Of a stretch of DNA of 64,000 nucleotides, positions 61,101-64,000 are shown piece after piece; within the stretch, counting starts at the first letter, position 1, and every line of letters begins with the position of its first letter. Below the pieces are notes generated by a model. It saw only the letters and a program-made list of their open reading frames with translations, had not been told where the DNA came from and searched no databases. Both the position numbers and the translations under genes were made by a program. The stretch is taken from assembly GCA_037178975.1 (NCBI GenBank), contig JASJZH010000003.1:6138001-6202000 (forward strand), written 5' to 3'. This DNA comes from Oscheius tipulae (taxonomy: Eukaryota; Nematoda; Chromadorea; Rhabditida; Rhabditidae).

Positions 61101-64000
61101 GTTCGCCTTCTTCTTGTGAGAGTGGACAAACAGGCAGGTCAAGCCTGCTTGTGAGTTTTCTCTGTTTGCACGCGGTCATTCCTTTTCCCAGGGGGCCTCT
61201 CCTCTACTTACTCTCGGCTGTCGGAGCACAGCAATAATAGCGGTTCTTTGTGGCGCTGAAACGACAGAGGAAGTCGGCCGGACAACTGCCCGGAACGTTG
61301 ATGGCACACTCCCTCACAGACTCGTCCATCGGATTGATGAAGGCTCTTTCGTCCTTCGGACACACGTCTATATTGCCTGTTTATAATAAACACAAAGAGT
61401 CGTATACCCATGTTGCTCGATCCGCAACAGACGTATCCCGAAGTGAGAGAGTTGAATCGGCATTGGAAGTTCCTCGGACAGCTGTTCTTCAAAACATTGT
61501 TGCAGTCGTAAGCCCTCTTTGTGTTCACGTCCTTGTAAACTATTTCTCCCACGCCACACCCTGAAGTGGGTTGTGATTTCAGTTACGTGAGCTCTACCAG
61601 AAGAGGCACAGAAGTTGTTGCATTCGGAGGCGGTGATAAAGTTGTTCAGGTTTCCATTGCAGCCGTTGAACTGGAAGGACGCGCAATCTCTCGTCACGAT
61701 ATTGAAATAGTATCTGAATTTTTCACAAATGACCAGAACTTTTGATAAGTTGTTAGTCACGCAGTCCTACACAGAAAATAGTTACCTGGTAACGGAAATC
61801 TTCGAGCAATGATTGCCCTGTTGCGGTGGCTGACTGCAGATGTGAGCCTTGGTGGGACAACAGCGATTGGCCACATTTCCATTGTACGGAATTGAGATGC
61901 ACTCGTGAGTTCCAGGACAAGGTTTCAGTTCCGAGCAGGTCATCTGTCGATTGCTACCCTCGTCTCTGAGCGGATTTCCACCATTTGGACAGCCTGTCTC
62001 TATTATGTTAGATGACTCTTACTCATCCCTACCTCCCACTCCACAGTACTGCTGGCAATCTTCCGCATTCAAGAAGTTGTTGCTATTTCCATCACATCCT
62101 TCAAACTGAAAAGTTTCACACGACTGTTTGTTGCTATTGAAGTAGTAGCGATAGGTCCTTCCCGATCCACATTGAACACCTTTGTCAGGATTTTGGGAGC
62201 AGGTAAAGGCTTTGGTGGGACAACAGCCGTGAGTGACTCCGTCAAAGAGACAGTTGTAGTTGACAGGACACTTTGGACCGTTCTGCTTGTCGGAACACTG
62301 TTGAAAGTTACCAGTCCGATCTCGATAAGCTCTGCCCTGCTGACATTTCGGTTCCACTGAAAAAGTCAAATGATTTCATTCATTTTTTCGGTTCCGCCAT
62401 AAAACTTGACATTAATCAACCAACGTACCATTGATTCCTTTGCATCTTTGCTGACACTGCACAAGAGTCGGGAAGTTATTGTCATTCCCCTGAATCTGTC
62501 GTTTCAAGTGTTCTCAACTGAACCCACTTGACATCCGGTGTAATGGAAGAGTTCACATTGTCTAGTGGCAGCATTATACCAGTATCTTCGGACAGAGGAA
62601 GTACAGTCTCCCAGGCGCTTTGGTTGTGTACAGAGAGATTCTACAAGCCTTCAGGACAAAGAGTCAAAGTACTTACGAGCAGTGGGACAGCAGACCTTGT
62701 GAGCTGTTTGACAGGTATGAGACGAGGGACAGTCCATGTTACTCTCACATCTCTGCCATTCCTCTCCGATTCGAAGTGGATTTCCGTTCTCACAGACCAC
62801 TAAAGCTTTGTTGAAAAATGATAAAACTCTACTCCAAGTGGTCTCGGAAGAGGCTGAAAGGACTCGTTCTTGAAGAAGAACCCTTCCAGTCCTCCTCGGA
62901 ACTGTACTTACATTTGGAACAGAAGTGCTCGCAGTCCTGCTTGGTCTGGAAGTTGTTGAAGTTCCCCAGACCGTTGTAAATGAAGTTGACACATCTTCCC
63001 TGCTCCGGATCGTAATAGTATCGGGTCGTTGGCTTGCTACAACGAGTGGTTCTTTAGTTTAGTACAGACCTACTGTCCAGCAATGAGTATTCCTCTGTCA
63101 AAGTTCTCCACTGGTTTGCTCGGATACAAGCGTCCACCGGATGCGCTACAGATGCTACCTGAAAGCAGTTTGAATCTTGGAATATGGATTGTTACCAGTT
63201 GTTGGACAACAGGACTGCTGCGATCCTATGAGAATACACGCGTGCTCGGCGTCGCATCTAGAGGCGGCCGAGAGACAGTTTGTTCGAGGAACCTCGTCCA
63301 GAAGAGAGTACTTCGAAGGAATGTACTCGGCCGAGCCTCTTCGACAGGCTGAAAGGAGCCCATAAGACTCAGTTGAATAACTCACTGTCTCGGCAGTAGC
63401 TCTCACAGTGCTCTATGGTACGGAAATTGTTCGGAGATGCTTTGCTGATCGTGTTCGGATCCCACATGAACTGAACACAGCTGCCAGTTGCCGAGTTGAA
63501 CCACCATCTGGGAATACCCGGTTCGTCTCCGGATTCCATCGGTTGGGCACATACAAAGGCTCTGTTGTGACAACAGACTCCATCGATGCTTTCAGAGTAC
63601 TCGGGGAAAACGTCGTGGCTGATCTGGAAATCAACATACGGCTAATTGGTTCAAAACAAGAGATCAGTAGTATATAACTGATCTCCCGTTTACCTGTGGA
63701 TGAGAGACGCAATTGTAAATATCCGCCACAAAGATATCCTCGTCACCATCAGGATAGATACACCAAGTGGAACCGTCTCCGCCATTGGAATTCTTGGTCT
63801 CAGCCGACGTGGAAGAACACAGTACTGGCCTAAATCGATCTCGCTATTAATCATTTCACTCCCTTACATGTACTCTCCGGGATTCAGAGGATGGGTACTG
63901 GGATTGGCCAGAACTGTTGCTGGATTGGGCTGTCCGTTGTGAGGTTCCGGCAGAGGACAGGAAGGCGGCATTTGGGCGGAAATACAGACAGTTCCGTCGC
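58108..64000 (-). CDS. large secreted lustrin-cysteine/Kunitz repeat protein (paralogue B), 5' end outside window
   Basis: Same order of modules as the gene next to it, in the same orientation. Within the window are: the acidic pre-domain, K1 ([15 protein letters not shown], about 63.4-63.6 kb), K2 ([20 protein letters not shown], about 62.95-63.2), K3 ([15 protein letters not shown], about 62.5-62.65), K4 ([11 protein letters not shown], about 62.05-62.2), K5 ([11 protein letters not shown], about 61.6-61.85), then lustrin-cysteine repeats ([24 protein letters not shown]), a Thr-rich linker ([12 protein letters not shown]), two EB domains ([27 protein letters not shown]) and a C-terminal basic end CPRGDCRRR at 58108. 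K2 again lacks two cysteines. It has longer introns than A, for example about 60.7-61.2 kb. Confidence 0.85.
59737..59751. repeat. short GT microsatellite in an intron of paralogue B
   Basis: About seven GT units just upstream (on the coding strand) of the exon beginning GCPGSFSCQ. Confidence 0.7.

Overview
This is a nematode nuclear genome window. The main evidence is a 40S ribosomal protein SA gene (rps-0) at 31703-32665 with nematode-like sequence, very short introns (mostly 30-60 nt, GT...TTTCAG), acceptor-like sites directly before many start codons as expected for spliced-leader trans-splicing, and two very large secreted lustrin-cysteine/Kunitz genes of the nematode cuticle type. Gene density is high, about one gene per 2 kb, on both strands. 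No bacterial, viral, CRISPR or rRNA signal was seen. Gene models below were assembled by hand from reading frames plus splice signals, so exon edges are proposals.

Layout. 1-8 kb: a fragment with CK1/TTBK-kinase-like ends (-), a vWA/Ku-fold Integrator-like protein (-), a small acidic protein (+), a small secreted cysteine-rich peptide (+), then a minus-strand run: TXNDC17, OSGEP, a LYR-motif microprotein whose stop lies 3 nt before the OSGEP start, and a TMEM55/PIP4P phosphatase. 8-19 kb: hipr-1 (-), bbs-4 (+) with a perfect X-box 43 bp upstream and a nested minus-strand small gene or pseudogene in its longest intron, and a WH2-domain proline-rich actin regulator (-). 19-31 kb: a lineage-specific repeat membrane protein (+), abi-1 (-), GRWD1 (+), a nanos-type zinc finger (-), two secreted cysteine-rich genes (+), TBC1D5 (-). 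31-43 kb: a small unidentified minus gene, rps-0 (+), a sphingosine-phosphate phosphatase-like enzyme (+), M-Ras (+), APC5 (+), coronin (-). 43-51 kb: a 0.63 kb element with about 75 bp inverted ends, a 7TM receptor-like gene (-), a single-pass membrane protein (-), a coiled-coil protein (+), NAT9 (+). 51-64 kb: two head-to-tail giant paralogues of lustrin-cysteine and Kunitz repeats (-); the second runs off the right edge.

Functional themes. Several genes act on actin and endocytosis (hipr-1, abi-1, the WH2 protein, coronin) or membrane phosphoinositide/endosome biology (PIP4P, TBC1D5). Others are housekeeping genes (rps-0, GRWD1, OSGEP, APC5). bbs-4 is a ciliary gene carrying the expected RFX/DAF-19 site. 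The strongest points for a second look are the LYR-OSGEP bicistron, the nested gene in the bbs-4 intron, the inverted-repeat element, the defensin-like small peptide, and the interrupted NKxD motif in M-Ras.
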